From NCBI GenBank assembly GCA_902620455.1, contig CACNIG010000009.1, positions 1-52,989 of the forward strand: DNA of 52,989 nucleotides, written 5' to 3'. The notes below the pieces were generated by a model. It ran no database searches. It saw only the letters and a list, made by a program, of their open reading frames with translations, and was not told where the DNA came from. The translations under genes and the position numbers were made by a program. Shown one piece after another: positions 17,089-25,605 of this stretch; the first letter of the stretch is position 1; every line of letters begins with the position of its first letter. The DNA comes from an uncultured Bacteroidota bacterium (lineage in GTDB: Bacteria > Bacteroidota > Bacteroidia > Flavobacteriales > Flavobacteriaceae).

Positions 17089-19069
17089 ATTTAATTTTTT
17101 TCTTTAGATATTCAATCTTATCTCTAAGATCAGCAGCCTTAAGAAAATCAAGTTTTTTAGCTACTGTTTCCATTTCTTTTCTTAACTCTCTAATTTTGAC
17201 CTGTATTTGGTTTTCTGTATGATACTTTTTTATCTCTTCTTCAAAGTCATCATAATTAGTACTAACAGACTCTCCAATTTGTTCAAATGAATTTGTAAAT
17301 GATCTTTCCATCTGTCTTGGAACTAAATCATTTACATTGTTAAATTCCTGTTGTTTCTTTCTCCTATATTTAGTTTCATCAATTGTCTTTTTCATACTGT
17401 CAGTTATTATATCTGCATACATTATAGATTTTCCATTTATGTTTCTTGCAGCTCTACCTACTGTCTGAATCAAAGATCTATGGCTTCTTAGGAATCCTTC
17501 TTTATCTGCATCTAAAATTGCTACAAGTGATACTTCAGGCAGATCAAGACCTTCTCTCAATAAATTAACACCAACTAAAACATCAAATATTCCTTTCCTT
17601 AAATTTTGCATTATTTCTACTCTTTCAAGTGTATCAATATCACTGTGAATATAATTAGCCCTAATTTTTGACTTATGAAGATATTTTGTTAATTCTTCTG
17701 CCATTCTTTTAGTTAATGTAGTTACAAGAACTCTCTCGTCTTTTTCAACTCTTTTAAGAATCTCTTCAATTAAATCATCAATTTGATTTTCAGATTTTCT
17801 AACCTCAATTATTGGATCTAGAACACCAGTTGGTCTAATTATTTGTTCAACATAAAGACCTTCAGATTTTCTAAGTTCATAATCTGCGGGTGTTGCGCTA
17901 ACATACAACACATTATTTTGAAGATCTTCAAATTCCTCAAATTTTAATGGTCTATTGTCAAGTGCTGCAGGAAGTCGGAAACCATATTCAACTAAATTTT
18001 CTTTTCTACTTCTGTCTCCGCCATACATCGCATGAACCTGAGGAATCGTAACATGACTTTCATCAATTACCATTAAATAATCATCTGGAAAATAATCTAA
18101 TAAACAAAAGGGGCGAGTCCCTGGACTCCTTCCATCTAGGTATCTCGAATAATTCTCAATACCGGAGCAATATCCAAGTTCTTTTATCATTTCTAGATCA
18201 AAATCTGTTCTTTCTTTTATTCTCTTTGCTTCAAGACCTCTTTCGATCTCTTCAAAATATTTCACTTGTTCTTCTAAATCAAATTCAATATTATTAATTG
18301 CAGATTTAATACTTGATTCTGAAGTGACAAAAATCATAGCAGGGAAGATCCTCAAATTATTATAGTCTTCAATTTTGTTCCCTGATAAAGGGTCAATTGA
18401 TTCAATACTTTCAATATTATCTCCAAAAAAATTAATTCTGTAAAATATATCCGAATAACTTGGAAATATATCCACTACATCACCTTTAACAGAGAAACTT
18501 CCTCTATTTAGGTCATTTATTGATCTAGAATATTGACTTTTTACAAATAATGATAATAGTTTTGAAATTTGAATTTCTTGATTCACTTCAATTCTAATAA
18601 CATGTTTTTTGAATTCAGATGGGTTTCCTATACCATATATACAGGATACTGAAGCAACTACAATTATATCGTCTCTTCCTGAGAGTAAAGAGGAAGTTGC
18701 GCTTAATCTGAATTTTTCAATTTGCTCATTAATTGATAAGTCTTTTTCAATATATAGACCTGAAGAAGGAATGTATGCTTCTGGTTGATAATAGTCATAA
18801 TATGAAACAAAATATTCTACAGCATTATTCGGAAAAAAATTTTGAAATTCCGAATATAATTGAGCTGCTAGAGTTTTATTATGAGCTAAAACAAGTGTTG
18901 GTTTTTTTAATTCTTGAATAACATTAGCTACAGTAAAAGTTTTTCCTGATCCAGTAACTCCCTGTAGAGTTACATGATTTTGATTATTAGTGAATGAGTC
19001 AGTTATACTTTTAATTGCATTAGGTTGATCTCCAGTTGGTTTAAAGTCTGATGTTAGTGAAAAGCTCAT
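17087..19069 (-). CDS. uvrB: Excinuclease ABC subunit B
   Basis: Damage-verification helicase-like subunit of nucleotide excision repair. 660 residues, typical length. Walker A GVTGSGKTFTVAN (about 37-49), the DNA-clamping beta-hairpin region YYDYYQPEAYIPSSGLYIEK, the MVIDESHVTIPQ Walker B region, helicase motifs LVGVNLLREGLDLPEV and QTVGRAARN, and the C-terminal UVR domain that contacts UvrC (MEKxAKKLDFLKAADLRD-like) are all intact. Its ATG shares one base with the stop of the upstream gene (TAATG). Confidence 0.97.
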   Translation of the reverse strand: MSFSLTSDFKPTGDQPNAIKSITDSFTNNQNHVTLQGVTGSGKTFTVANVIQELKKPTLVLAHNKTLAAQLYSEFQNFFPNNAVEYFVSYYDYYQPEAYIPSSGLYIEKDLSINEQIEKFRLSATSSLLSGRDDIIVVASVSCIYGIGNPSEFKKHVIRIEVNQEIQISKLLSLFVKSQYSRSINDLNRGSFSVKGDVVDIFPSYSDIFYRINFFGDNIESIESIDPLSGNKIEDYNNLRIFPAMIFVTSESSIKSAINNIEFDLEEQVKYFEEIERGLEAKRIKERTDFDLEMIKELGYCSGIENYSRYLDGRSPGTRPFCLLDYFPDDYLMVIDESHVTIPQVHAMYGGDRSRKENLVEYGFRLPAALDNRPLKFEEFEDLQNNVLYVSATPADYELRKSEGLYVEQIIRPTGVLDPIIEVRKSENQIDDLIEEILKRVEKDERVLVTTLTKRMAEELTKYLHKSKIRANYIHSDIDTLERVEIMQNLRKGIFDVLVGVNLLREGLDLPEVSLVAILDADKEGFLRSHRSLIQTVGRAARNINGKSIMYADIITDSMKKTIDETKYRRKKQQEFNNVNDLVPRQMERSFTNSFEQIGESVSTNYDDFEEEIKKYHTENQIQVKIRELRKEMETVAKKLDFLKAADLRDKIEYLKKKIK

Positions 19070-19530
19070 TAATCTATCTGATTATCATCAAAATCTGTTT
19101 CACTCATTTTATCACTAACATTGAATATATTGGTGGGCGCCTCTTTGGGAACTTCTCCGACTGAATTAATAACAATATAATTACTATCATCATTAATAAA
19201 CTCTCCAACCTCATGAAGTTCAATAAAAAATGTCCAATAGTTTAAAAAGTCATAAATAAAAATAAGTTTATCATTTTTTAAAATAAAAAAATTTGAAATA
19301 GGAATGTTATCCATTATTTCGTCTTTATCATCTATTTTAAAAATTTTAATTTCTTCAAGTTGTTCCCAGTTATCATCTGTTTTATGAAATGTAGATATTT
19401 CAGATGAATCAAATCCAAATTCAGATGAAATTATATTACTGAATTCCAAAAGTGAGGTAGCAGAGTCTGTTACTATATCTCTCAACACATCCTCTTTAAC
19501 GTTTAATATTATTCTAAATTTTAATTGCAT
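19069..19530 (-). CDS. PRiA4_ORF3 / IS1096 passenger TnpR-like domain protein
   Basis: 153 residues from the ATG at 19530, resembling the PRiA4_ORF3-like family (PF07929): an N-terminal beta-grasp-like stretch (QLKFRIILNVKEDVLRDIV), a DSATSLLEFSNIISSEFGFD helix, DDNWEQ, and IYVYDFLNYW-like FIYDFLNYWTFFIEL. Close relatives are common single-copy chromosomal proteins in Flavobacteriia. The transposon-derived family name does not mean a mobile element here. Function is unknown. An in-frame TTG at 19575 would add 15 residues and lengthen the overlap with ctaA from 17 to 62 bases, so the ATG is preferred. The acidic tail (SETDFDDNQID) runs into uvrB. Confidence 0.8.
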   Translation of the reverse strand: MQLKFRIILNVKEDVLRDIVTDSATSLLEFSNIISSEFGFDSSEISTFHKTDDNWEQLEEIKIFKIDDKDEIMDNIPISNFFILKNDKLIFIYDFLNYWTFFIELHEVGEFINDDSNYIVINSVGEVPKEAPTNIFNVSDKMSETDFDDNQID

Positions 19531-20542
19531 TATTTGAAATGTTGTACAATAGTAAAAAATAAAATTGAATGCCAATAATTAATGCTGAAATTAATAAATG
19601 TATTGGTTGTGATGTAAATGGAAAATGAAAATAGTACATAATTATGCCAGAAATAATTTGTAAAAAAATTAAAAAGTTTACTATGTATATCAATCTTGAT
19701 TTTAACCCACTTTTTATTGCTTTGAAATATATTACACTATTTACAATAATAATTGACCAAGAAAAACTCCTGTGAAAGCTAAATGTACTTGGAATATTTT
19801 CTATCCATTTCTCTTTTTCTATATAATTGAAAAATTCCATTTTGATGTCAATGAATTTTCTAACTTCTGTTCCAGTGATTATTTGAATAAGCAGAAGTCC
19901 TAATGATAATAATACTAATAATGAGATATTTTTTGATATTTTAAATCTAAGTTTTTTAGTATTTGAAAATGCTAGAATAGAGAATAGTATGAACAAGAGG
20001 ACTATAGCCATTACCATATGAACAGTTATTGTGTTTGCGGTAAGGTTACTATCAACTACAGTTTTACCTAACCAAGCTTGAAAGAGAATTGCAATTAAAG
20101 CTAAAAATGATAATGCTGAAATTAATTTTTTTGTTTTAATAAATCTTAAGGAAATAAAAAATAATATTAATACGGATAACCCTGCAATAGCACCAATAAG
20201 TCTGTTTATATATTCAATCCAGGTATGATATACATTAAATTTTGAATAATCGTGTTTTGTATACTTACTCCAATTAAATGAATCAAATTTATCTTTTGAT
20301 TTAAAGCTATTGTTAGCATAAAATAATTTTTCATCAATAATTATTATTTGGTTTTTATTATAATCAAAATTTGATTTCCAATCTAATTGGGATCTCTCTG
20401 TGGGCGGAATTAAAAATCCAAAACATTTTGGCCAATCTGGGCAACCCATTCCACTACCAGTCATCCTAACTATTCCTCCAGCTAAAATAACTAGATAGAC
20501 AATAATTATTGATATAGTTGTGGTCTTGTGTAGACTATTCAT
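19514..20542 (-). CDS. ctaA: Heme A synthase, COX15/CtaA family
   Basis: Inner-membrane enzyme that oxidises the methyl group of heme O to make heme A for cytochrome c oxidase. 342 residues with about eight hydrophobic helices. The N-terminal LAGGIVRMTGSGMGCPDWPKC motif, YIEYINRLIGAIAG-like EYINRLIGA with a haem-ligating region, and QAWLGKTVVDSNL and HMVMA in the first half, HRSFSW and QIISGIIMYYFHFP with PIHLLIS in the second half carry the conserved histidines. It overlaps cca by 4 bases and the downstream gene by 17. It implies aerobic respiration with an aa3-type oxidase. Confidence 0.93.
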   Translation of the reverse strand: MNSLHKTTTISIIIVYLVILAGGIVRMTGSGMGCPDWPKCFGFLIPPTERSQLDWKSNFDYNKNQIIIIDEKLFYANNSFKSKDKFDSFNWSKYTKHDYSKFNVYHTWIEYINRLIGAIAGLSVLILFFISLRFIKTKKLISALSFLALIAILFQAWLGKTVVDSNLTANTITVHMVMAIVLLFILFSILAFSNTKKLRFKISKNISLLVLLSLGLLLIQIITGTEVRKFIDIKMEFFNYIEKEKWIENIPSTFSFHRSFSWSIIIVNSVIYFKAIKSGLKSRLIYIVNFLIFLQIISGIIMYYFHFPFTSQPIHLLISALIIGIQFYFLLLYNISNNAIKI

Positions 20543-21978
20543 TTTTCTAATCCCATTGATTTTCCGATTTCCAGCATTAAATTAAATGCTTCATCGAAAT
20601 CATTTTTTATATCACCATCTAAAATTGCATTCTTGATTTTTTCCTTAATAATTCCAATCTCTTTACATGGCTCAATTTTATAATGATTCATTATGATTTC
20701 ACCTGTCACTGGAGGCTGAAAGTTTCTTATACTGTCTCTTTCCTCTACATCCTTAATTTTTTTTCTAACAACTTTAAAATTATTTTGGTATTTAATAGAC
20801 TTTTTGAGATTCTTTGTAGTAATGTCTGCTTCGCAAAGGGTTAGTAAATCTTCAATTGAGTCCTCTGCATCATAAATTAGTCTCCTCACTGCAGAGTCAG
20901 TGACTATATCTTCTGAAATTATTATTGGTCTAGAACTCATCATTACTATTTTTTGAACATACTTAAGAGTCTCATTTAATGGCAACTTAAGCCTTTTAAA
21001 TATTTTCTTGACCATTTTAGATCCTACATATTCATGACCATGAAACGTCCATCCAATTTTTTTGTCAAATTTTTTGGTTGGAGCCTTTCCAATATCATGA
21101 AGAAGTGCTGCCCACCTTAACCAGAGATTATCTGTATTTTTAGATATATTATCTAATACTTCAAGGGTATGATAAAAATTATCTTTATGTGTTTGACCTT
21201 CAACTTCCTCAATTCCTTTTAGATCAATTAATTCTGGTATTATAAATTTTAGCAGATTTAAGCTTTCTAAATTTTTAAATCCGATTGAAGGACTTTCTGT
21301 CAATAATATCTTATTAATTTCGTCAGATACCCTTTCAGGAGACAGAATTTTTAGTCTTTGTGAGTTTTTTTCAATTGAATTTTTAGTCTTTTCATCAATA
21401 TTAAATTTTAATTGAGAAGCAAACCTAACAGCCCTTAACATTCTTAGTGGATCATCTGAAAAGGTTTTATTTGGTTCATTGGGTGTCACAATATTTTTTT
21501 TTGATATGTCCTGGACACCTCCAAAAGTATCAACTAATTCTCCGAAATTTTCTTTATTGAGTCTTATTGCAAGTGTATTAATTGTAAAGTCTCTTCTTAA
21601 CATGTCATCCATAAAGTTTCCTGGTTTAGTACTTGGATTCCTACTGTCTTTCGAGTAAGATTCCTTTCTAGCACCAACAAATTCAATCTTAAAATTATTA
21701 TGACTAATCATTGCTGTTCCATACCTTTTATAGATATTAATTTTAGAAGGTGTAATATTTGGTTTAAGTTTTTTATGGAATGCTTTAGCCAAATCAATTC
21801 CTGAACCAACACACATTATATCAACATCTTTATTTAGATCTCTTTTAAGTATTATATCTCTTACATACCCTCCAACAATGTATGTCTCTAGTGATAATTC
21901 ATCGGCTGCTTCAGAAATAATCTCAAAGATATTGTCTGCCTTCAAATAATTTAATATGTCATTATTTAAAGAATTCAT
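20539..21978 (-). CDS. cca: CCA tRNA nucleotidyltransferase with HD domain
   Basis: Adds or repairs the 3'-CCA end of tRNA. 479 residues. The nucleotidyltransferase head shows YIVGGYVRDIIL (34-45), the catalytic DVDIMCVG, the GTAMISHNNFKIEFVGAR strand, RRDFTINTLAI and the DDPLRMLRAVRFASQL neck motif. A C-terminal HD phosphohydrolase domain follows (WAALLHDIGKAPTKKF, FHGHEYVGSKM). Poly(A) polymerase is the main alternative in this superfamily, but the HD-containing Bacteroidota members are generally annotated as CCA-adding. It overlaps tsaC and ctaA by 4 bases each. Confidence 0.9.
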   Translation of the reverse strand: MNSLNNDILNYLKADNIFEIISEAADELSLETYIVGGYVRDIILKRDLNKDVDIMCVGSGIDLAKAFHKKLKPNITPSKINIYKRYGTAMISHNNFKIEFVGARKESYSKDSRNPSTKPGNFMDDMLRRDFTINTLAIRLNKENFGELVDTFGGVQDISKKNIVTPNEPNKTFSDDPLRMLRAVRFASQLKFNIDEKTKNSIEKNSQRLKILSPERVSDEINKILLTESPSIGFKNLESLNLLKFIIPELIDLKGIEEVEGQTHKDNFYHTLEVLDNISKNTDNLWLRWAALLHDIGKAPTKKFDKKIGWTFHGHEYVGSKMVKKIFKRLKLPLNETLKYVQKIVMMSSRPIIISEDIVTDSAVRRLIYDAEDSIEDLLTLCEADITTKNLKKSIKYQNNFKVVRKKIKDVEERDSIRNFQPPVTGEIIMNHYKIEPCKEIGIIKEKIKNAILDGDIKNDFDEAFNLMLEIGKSMGLEK

Positions 21979-22532
21979 CTCAGTCTGTCAAAACAATTAT
22001 TATTATAGTTATACTTTAAGATTTTTGAGGATACATTGCAATCTCTAAATTGATCAAGCTGGACTACATATCCAACATTTTCTTTTATCTCAGATTTAAT
22101 ATCATTGAAATTTAAAGGTACCTTAAATCCAGAAAGATTAGCAGATGTAGATACAATAGGTTTTCCAAAAGCTTTAATTAGTCTAATACAAAAATCATTT
22201 TTGGGTACTCTAAATGCAATAGAACTATTATTTCCAAGTACAAAATTGGAAATGTTTTTCGGATTATCAAATATAAATGTGGTAGGGGAGTCATCTGAAA
22301 TCTTATTAAGCTTTTCAATTTGATTTATCTCAGCATATTTACTTATCATTTCAAAACTTGAGGCTAAACAGATTAATCCATTAGAGTAATCTCTTTTTTT
22401 TAATTTAAATATTTTTTTTGCTGCATTATCTGATAGTGCATTACATCCAATACCCCAAACAGTATCAGTTGGGTATAAAATAGTTTCATCTGATTCTAGT
22501 GCAATTACAGCGTTTTTTATTTCCTTATCCAA
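21975..22532 (-). CDS. tsaC: L-threonylcarbamoyladenylate synthase, TsaC/YrdC/Sua5 family
   Basis: Makes threonylcarbamoyl-AMP from threonine, bicarbonate and ATP for the t6A modification of tRNA position 37. 185 residues. ETILYPTDTVWGIGCNA and KIFKLKKRDYSNGL (KxR nucleotide-binding motif), SIAFRVPKNDF and KPIVSTSANLSG cover the YrdC domain; the Sua5 extension is absent. The start is TTG at 22532: an in-frame stop lies 15 bases upstream and no ATG is available. It is first of the tsaC-cca-ctaA-PRiA4-uvrB run and divergent from ruvX, which also starts with TTG. Confidence 0.92.
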   Translation of the reverse strand: MDKEIKNAVIALESDETILYPTDTVWGIGCNALSDNAAKKIFKLKKRDYSNGLICLASSFEMISKYAEINQIEKLNKISDDSPTTFIFDNPKNISNFVLGNNSSIAFRVPKNDFCIRLIKAFGKPIVSTSANLSGFKVPLNFNDIKSEIKENVGYVVQLDQFRDCNVSSKILKYNYNNNCFDRLR

Positions 22533-22610
22533 TTTTTGATAATTTTACCAGTAAAAGTATTGAAATTAATTCTAAAGATCTTTAATTAAAATTTTCAAAA
22601 AGTTAGAAAC

Positions 22611-23042
22611 TTGTTAAATAATCAACATACAAAATATATAGGTATTGATTTTGGAAAAAAGAGAACAGGAATATCAATTTCTGATTATGATAAAGTAGTT
22701 TCTTTTCCATTAGAGACTATTGAGACTAATAATCTTATAGATTTTTTAAAAGATTTGTCAAGAAAAGAAAATATTGAAAAAATTATTATTGGTAAACCTC
22801 TAAAACTCAATAATACGGTCCATGATTTAGAAAAAGATATTATTGATTTAATTAAATCTTTAAATAAATATTTACCAGATATCACTATTGAAAGAATTGA
22901 TGAAAGATATACATCAAAGATCTCAAAGAAAATTATAGATCAATTATATTCAAAGAAAAAAATTAGAATGGATAAATCAATAATAGATAAAATTAGTGCA
23001 TCTTTGATCCTTGAATCTTATTTAATTAAAATGCACAAATGA
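22611..23042 (+). CDS. ruvX: Putative pre-16S rRNA nuclease / Holliday junction resolvase-like protein YqgF
   Basis: RNase H-fold protein of the YqgF family, needed for 16S rRNA 5'-end maturation in E. coli. 143 residues. The YIGIDFGKKRTGISISD start strand-loop with the catalytic Asp, IIIGKPLKLN, the ERIDERYTSK strand with the second acidic residue, and KIDKISASLILESYL with the final Asp are present. The start is TTG at 22611, with an in-frame stop 21 bases upstream and no ATG within 100 bases in frame. It overlaps def by 4 bases (ATGA). Confidence 0.9.
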   Translation: MLNNQHTKYIGIDFGKKRTGISISDYDKVVSFPLETIETNNLIDFLKDLSRKENIEKIIIGKPLKLNNTVHDLEKDIIDLIKSLNKYLPDITIERIDERYTSKISKKIIDQLYSKKKIRMDKSIIDKISASLILESYLIKMHK

Positions 23043-23617
23043 TAAGACCTATACTTGCATATGGTGATCCAATTTTAAAGAAGAAAGCTTTAGAAATCAA
23101 TATAGATGAACCTGGCGAATTGAAGTCTCTAATAAAAGACTTGTGGGATACTATGTATAACGCAAAAGGAGTTGGAATAGCAGCTCCACAAATTGGTATT
23201 TCTAAATCAATTTTTGTTGCTGATTTTTCATTTTTTAAAGATGAAGACAATTTTTTTGAAAATGAATTAATAAATATGAAACAAGTTTTTATTAATCCAA
23301 AAATTACAAAAGAAAAAGGAAATAATTTTTCATATCCTGAAGGCTGTTTGAGCATACCAAACATTTCAGAAAATGTAAAAAGAAAGAGTAGGTTAAAAAT
23401 CAAATTTTTTGATGAAAATTTATTATCACAAGAAATGGAGTGCTCGGGTATAATAGCAAGAGTAATTCAGCACGAGTATGACCACTTACAAGGAATTTTA
23501 TTCACTGATAAACTTTCATACAAAGAAAGAAAAAAGCTTAAGGAAGAATTAAACTTAATATCAATTGGAGATATCGAAGTAAAATATAAAATGAGTTTTT
23601 TCAAAAAAGAAGATTAG
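23039..23617 (+). CDS. def: Peptide deformylase
   Basis: Iron/zinc metalloprotease that removes the formyl group from nascent proteins. 192 residues. All three family motifs are intact: GVGIAAPQIG (44-53), EGCLS (101-105, metal Cys) and QHEYDH (144-149, two metal His and the catalytic Glu). Its ATG overlaps the ruvX stop. Its own stop overlaps the convergent stop of the DUF349 gene by 3 bases, so no terminator hairpin separates them. Confidence 0.96.
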   Translation: MIRPILAYGDPILKKKALEINIDEPGELKSLIKDLWDTMYNAKGVGIAAPQIGISKSIFVADFSFFKDEDNFFENELINMKQVFINPKITKEKGNNFSYPEGCLSIPNISENVKRKSRLKIKFFDENLLSQEMECSGIIARVIQHEYDHLQGILFTDKLSYKERKKLKEELNLISIGDIEVKYKMSFFKKED

Positions 23618-25551
23618 ACTTTTTCAATCTTTTTTAATTTTGCTCTCCAAAATTCAATCTTTTTTTCTATTGATTCAATTTTAGTTGAAACGTTTTTAAA
23701 TAATTGATTTTCACTACTTGAGCTTGAGAAAAATTCTAAGTTATTCTGAAATTGATTAGACTCAACTTCAAGATCTGAAATCTTCCTCTTGATAGTTTGA
23801 ATTTTCTTGTTAATTTCCTTAGAATCAGTTTTAGATAATTCAAGTTCAAAATCAAAAATTAAATTATCTTTTTCAACATTATCAATATCTAAAGATTTAA
23901 CAATTGATGAAATTTTTCGCATTAAATTTAAATTGAGGATAGTTGATGAATTCAAATTTAGTTCACCAATTTCATTAAAACTTTGAATAGATGAAATAAA
24001 ATTTTCTCTTAAGTCATCTATTGAATATTTCTTTTTTGAAAATTTTAGTTTATCAATGAATTTAGATTTCCTATCATAAACTTCTTGTTCAGCTTCATCA
24101 AGATTGACAACCCCTGATTTAAGAATGTCATAGAACTTATTTAACAATGGCTTAAAATCATTCCAAAGTGAGTTGGATATTTTTCTTGGTAGATATCCAA
24201 TTTTTTTCCATTCTTCTTGTATTAATTTTACTCTATTTGAGTTTTCAGATATTTTATTACTTTCAATAATAGCTTTTACTTCATTAATTAGAGATTTTTT
24301 TTGATCAATACTTTTTTTAAGTTCTTTTTTCTGATTTTTATAAAAATTATTTTTCTCAGTATTAAATTCTTTAGTAGCTAATCTAAAATCATTCCAAGAT
24401 TTTTTGTTTTTATTCCTTTGCAGATTTTTAATACTTTGAAATTCACTCTTTAATTTCTCAAATTCTTTTATTTTGTTTTGCCACTCTGAGTGAGTTTTTG
24501 GCAATTTAGAAGTTAATTCTTTCATCTTGACAATTACATTCTGCTTTTTTTGGTAGTTATCTTGCTGAATAGTTGAAATATCTTTTTGAAACTTTTGTCT
24601 TTTTGAATGAATTTTTTGAGATGCAGCCTGAAATCTTGCCCATAAATCATCACTATGTTCTCTGGACACAGGGCCTAACTCATTTTTCCATAGCCTATGT
24701 AAATCATTAAGATCCCTAGAAGCCTTAATTATATCACTAACTTTGTCTAATTGTTCTGCCCTTTCAATTATTTTCAATTTTTCTTCATAATTATGCTTAA
24801 AGTCTAGTTCTCTTAGATCTCTATTTAGATGAAGAAAGTCATAAAACTTACCTACATGATGTCTATAAGTTTCCCATATATTATTCCTATCTGTTATTGG
24901 AACTTGACCAGTGTTATGCCACTCTTCTTTAAGTAACTTAAACTTAGAGTATAATTTATTTGGACTTTCATCAACAACTATTAAATCCTTAATTCTTTCT
25001 ATTAAAGCTTGTCTCTTGATCAGATTTTCTTTTTGATTTGAATTTAAATCATTAAAATATTTTCTTTTTTTACTAGAATATATCTTTAGTGTCTTTAAAA
25101 AATCAGACTTAATAGTTCCTATTTTATCAGAATCATTCTTTTTTAAAATAGTATTTATAACTGACCTTAATTCTTCAATTTCCTTCCTTTTGGTGAACCA
25201 CTCTTTAGAATTAATTAATTCTTCAAATTGGTTTACATTATCAGATAATGTAACTTTTTTAGAACCAATTTTTTTTGTAACCTTTTTTTCTGATTTAGAC
25301 GAAGTTTTTTTATTTTTTGAGGGTAACTTTTGATCACCATACTGCTTCACCCATTCCTTATATGCCTTCGTTCTTTTATCTTTAGGCATTTCAGGAATAT
25401 CATTAGATTCTAAAATCTGATCACCATATTTTTTTACCCATTCCTTGTATGCCTTGGTTCTTTTATCTTTAGGCATTTCAGGAATTGTGTTTTTTACTGG
25501 ATCTACAGAATCCGATGAAGACTTTTTCGATTTTTTATTCGAGTCTTTCAT
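23614..25551 (-). CDS. DUF349 coiled-coil protein with an N-terminal tandem duplication
   Basis: 645 residues, very rich in lysine and helix, with several DUF349 repeats from about residue 95 to 500; each carries a W-K-x-x-G/W-F-type signature (for example LLKEEWHNTGQVP, LIQEEWKKIGYLP, HRLWKNELGPVSREHSDDLWARF). A long coiled coil ends the protein. No enzymatic motif is seen and the function of DUF349 is not settled. The N-terminus holds two almost identical 29-residue units (23-51 and 52-80). The gene stands last in a TPR-DUF368-aroE-DUF349 order that I recall as conserved in Flavobacteriia. Confidence 0.85.
   Translation of the reverse strand: MKDSNKKSKKSSSDSVDPVKNTIPEMPKDKRTKAYKEWVKKYGDQILESNDIPEMPKDKRTKAYKEWVKQYGDQKLPSKNKKTSSKSEKKVTKKIGSKKVTLSDNVNQFEELINSKEWFTKRKEIEELRSVINTILKKNDSDKIGTIKSDFLKTLKIYSSKKRKYFNDLNSNQKENLIKRQALIERIKDLIVVDESPNKLYSKFKLLKEEWHNTGQVPITDRNNIWETYRHHVGKFYDFLHLNRDLRELDFKHNYEEKLKIIERAEQLDKVSDIIKASRDLNDLHRLWKNELGPVSREHSDDLWARFQAASQKIHSKRQKFQKDISTIQQDNYQKKQNVIVKMKELTSKLPKTHSEWQNKIKEFEKLKSEFQSIKNLQRNKNKKSWNDFRLATKEFNTEKNNFYKNQKKELKKSIDQKKSLINEVKAIIESNKISENSNRVKLIQEEWKKIGYLPRKISNSLWNDFKPLLNKFYDILKSGVVNLDEAEQEVYDRKSKFIDKLKFSKKKYSIDDLRENFISSIQSFNEIGELNLNSSTILNLNLMRKISSIVKSLDIDNVEKDNLIFDFELELSKTDSKEINKKIQTIKRKISDLEVESNQFQNNLEFFSSSSSENQLFKNVSTKIESIEKKIEFWRAKLKKIEKV
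25312..25485 (-). repeat. Two 87-base tandem repeats inside the DUF349 gene
   Basis: Units at 25399-25485 and 25312-25398 encode IPEMPKDKRTKAYKEWVKKY and the same with KQY, each followed by GDQ and a short variable tail. The first two thirds of each unit differ at only a few bases, synonymous or nearly so, which points to a recent in-frame duplication. Confidence 0.9.
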
Positions 25552-25605
25552 TAAGTTTATTTGCTGTTATTTATAATCTAAAATTAACAAAAAAAAATTG
25601 CAATC

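Noticed and set aside
19069-19530. The IS1096 passenger family name taken as evidence of a mobile element
   Set aside because: No transposase, terminal inverted repeats or target duplications are present and the gene is inside a housekeeping operon.
19531-19575. TTG at 19575 as the start of the PRiA4_ORF3-like gene
   Set aside because: It would add 15 residues unlike the family N-terminus and overlap ctaA by 62 bases; the ATG at 19530 fits better.
22533-22610. Promoters for tsaC and ruvX in their divergent spacer
   Set aside because: Only one-mismatch TACTTTTA (toward tsaC) was found and no paired minus-33 box, so no feature is claimed.
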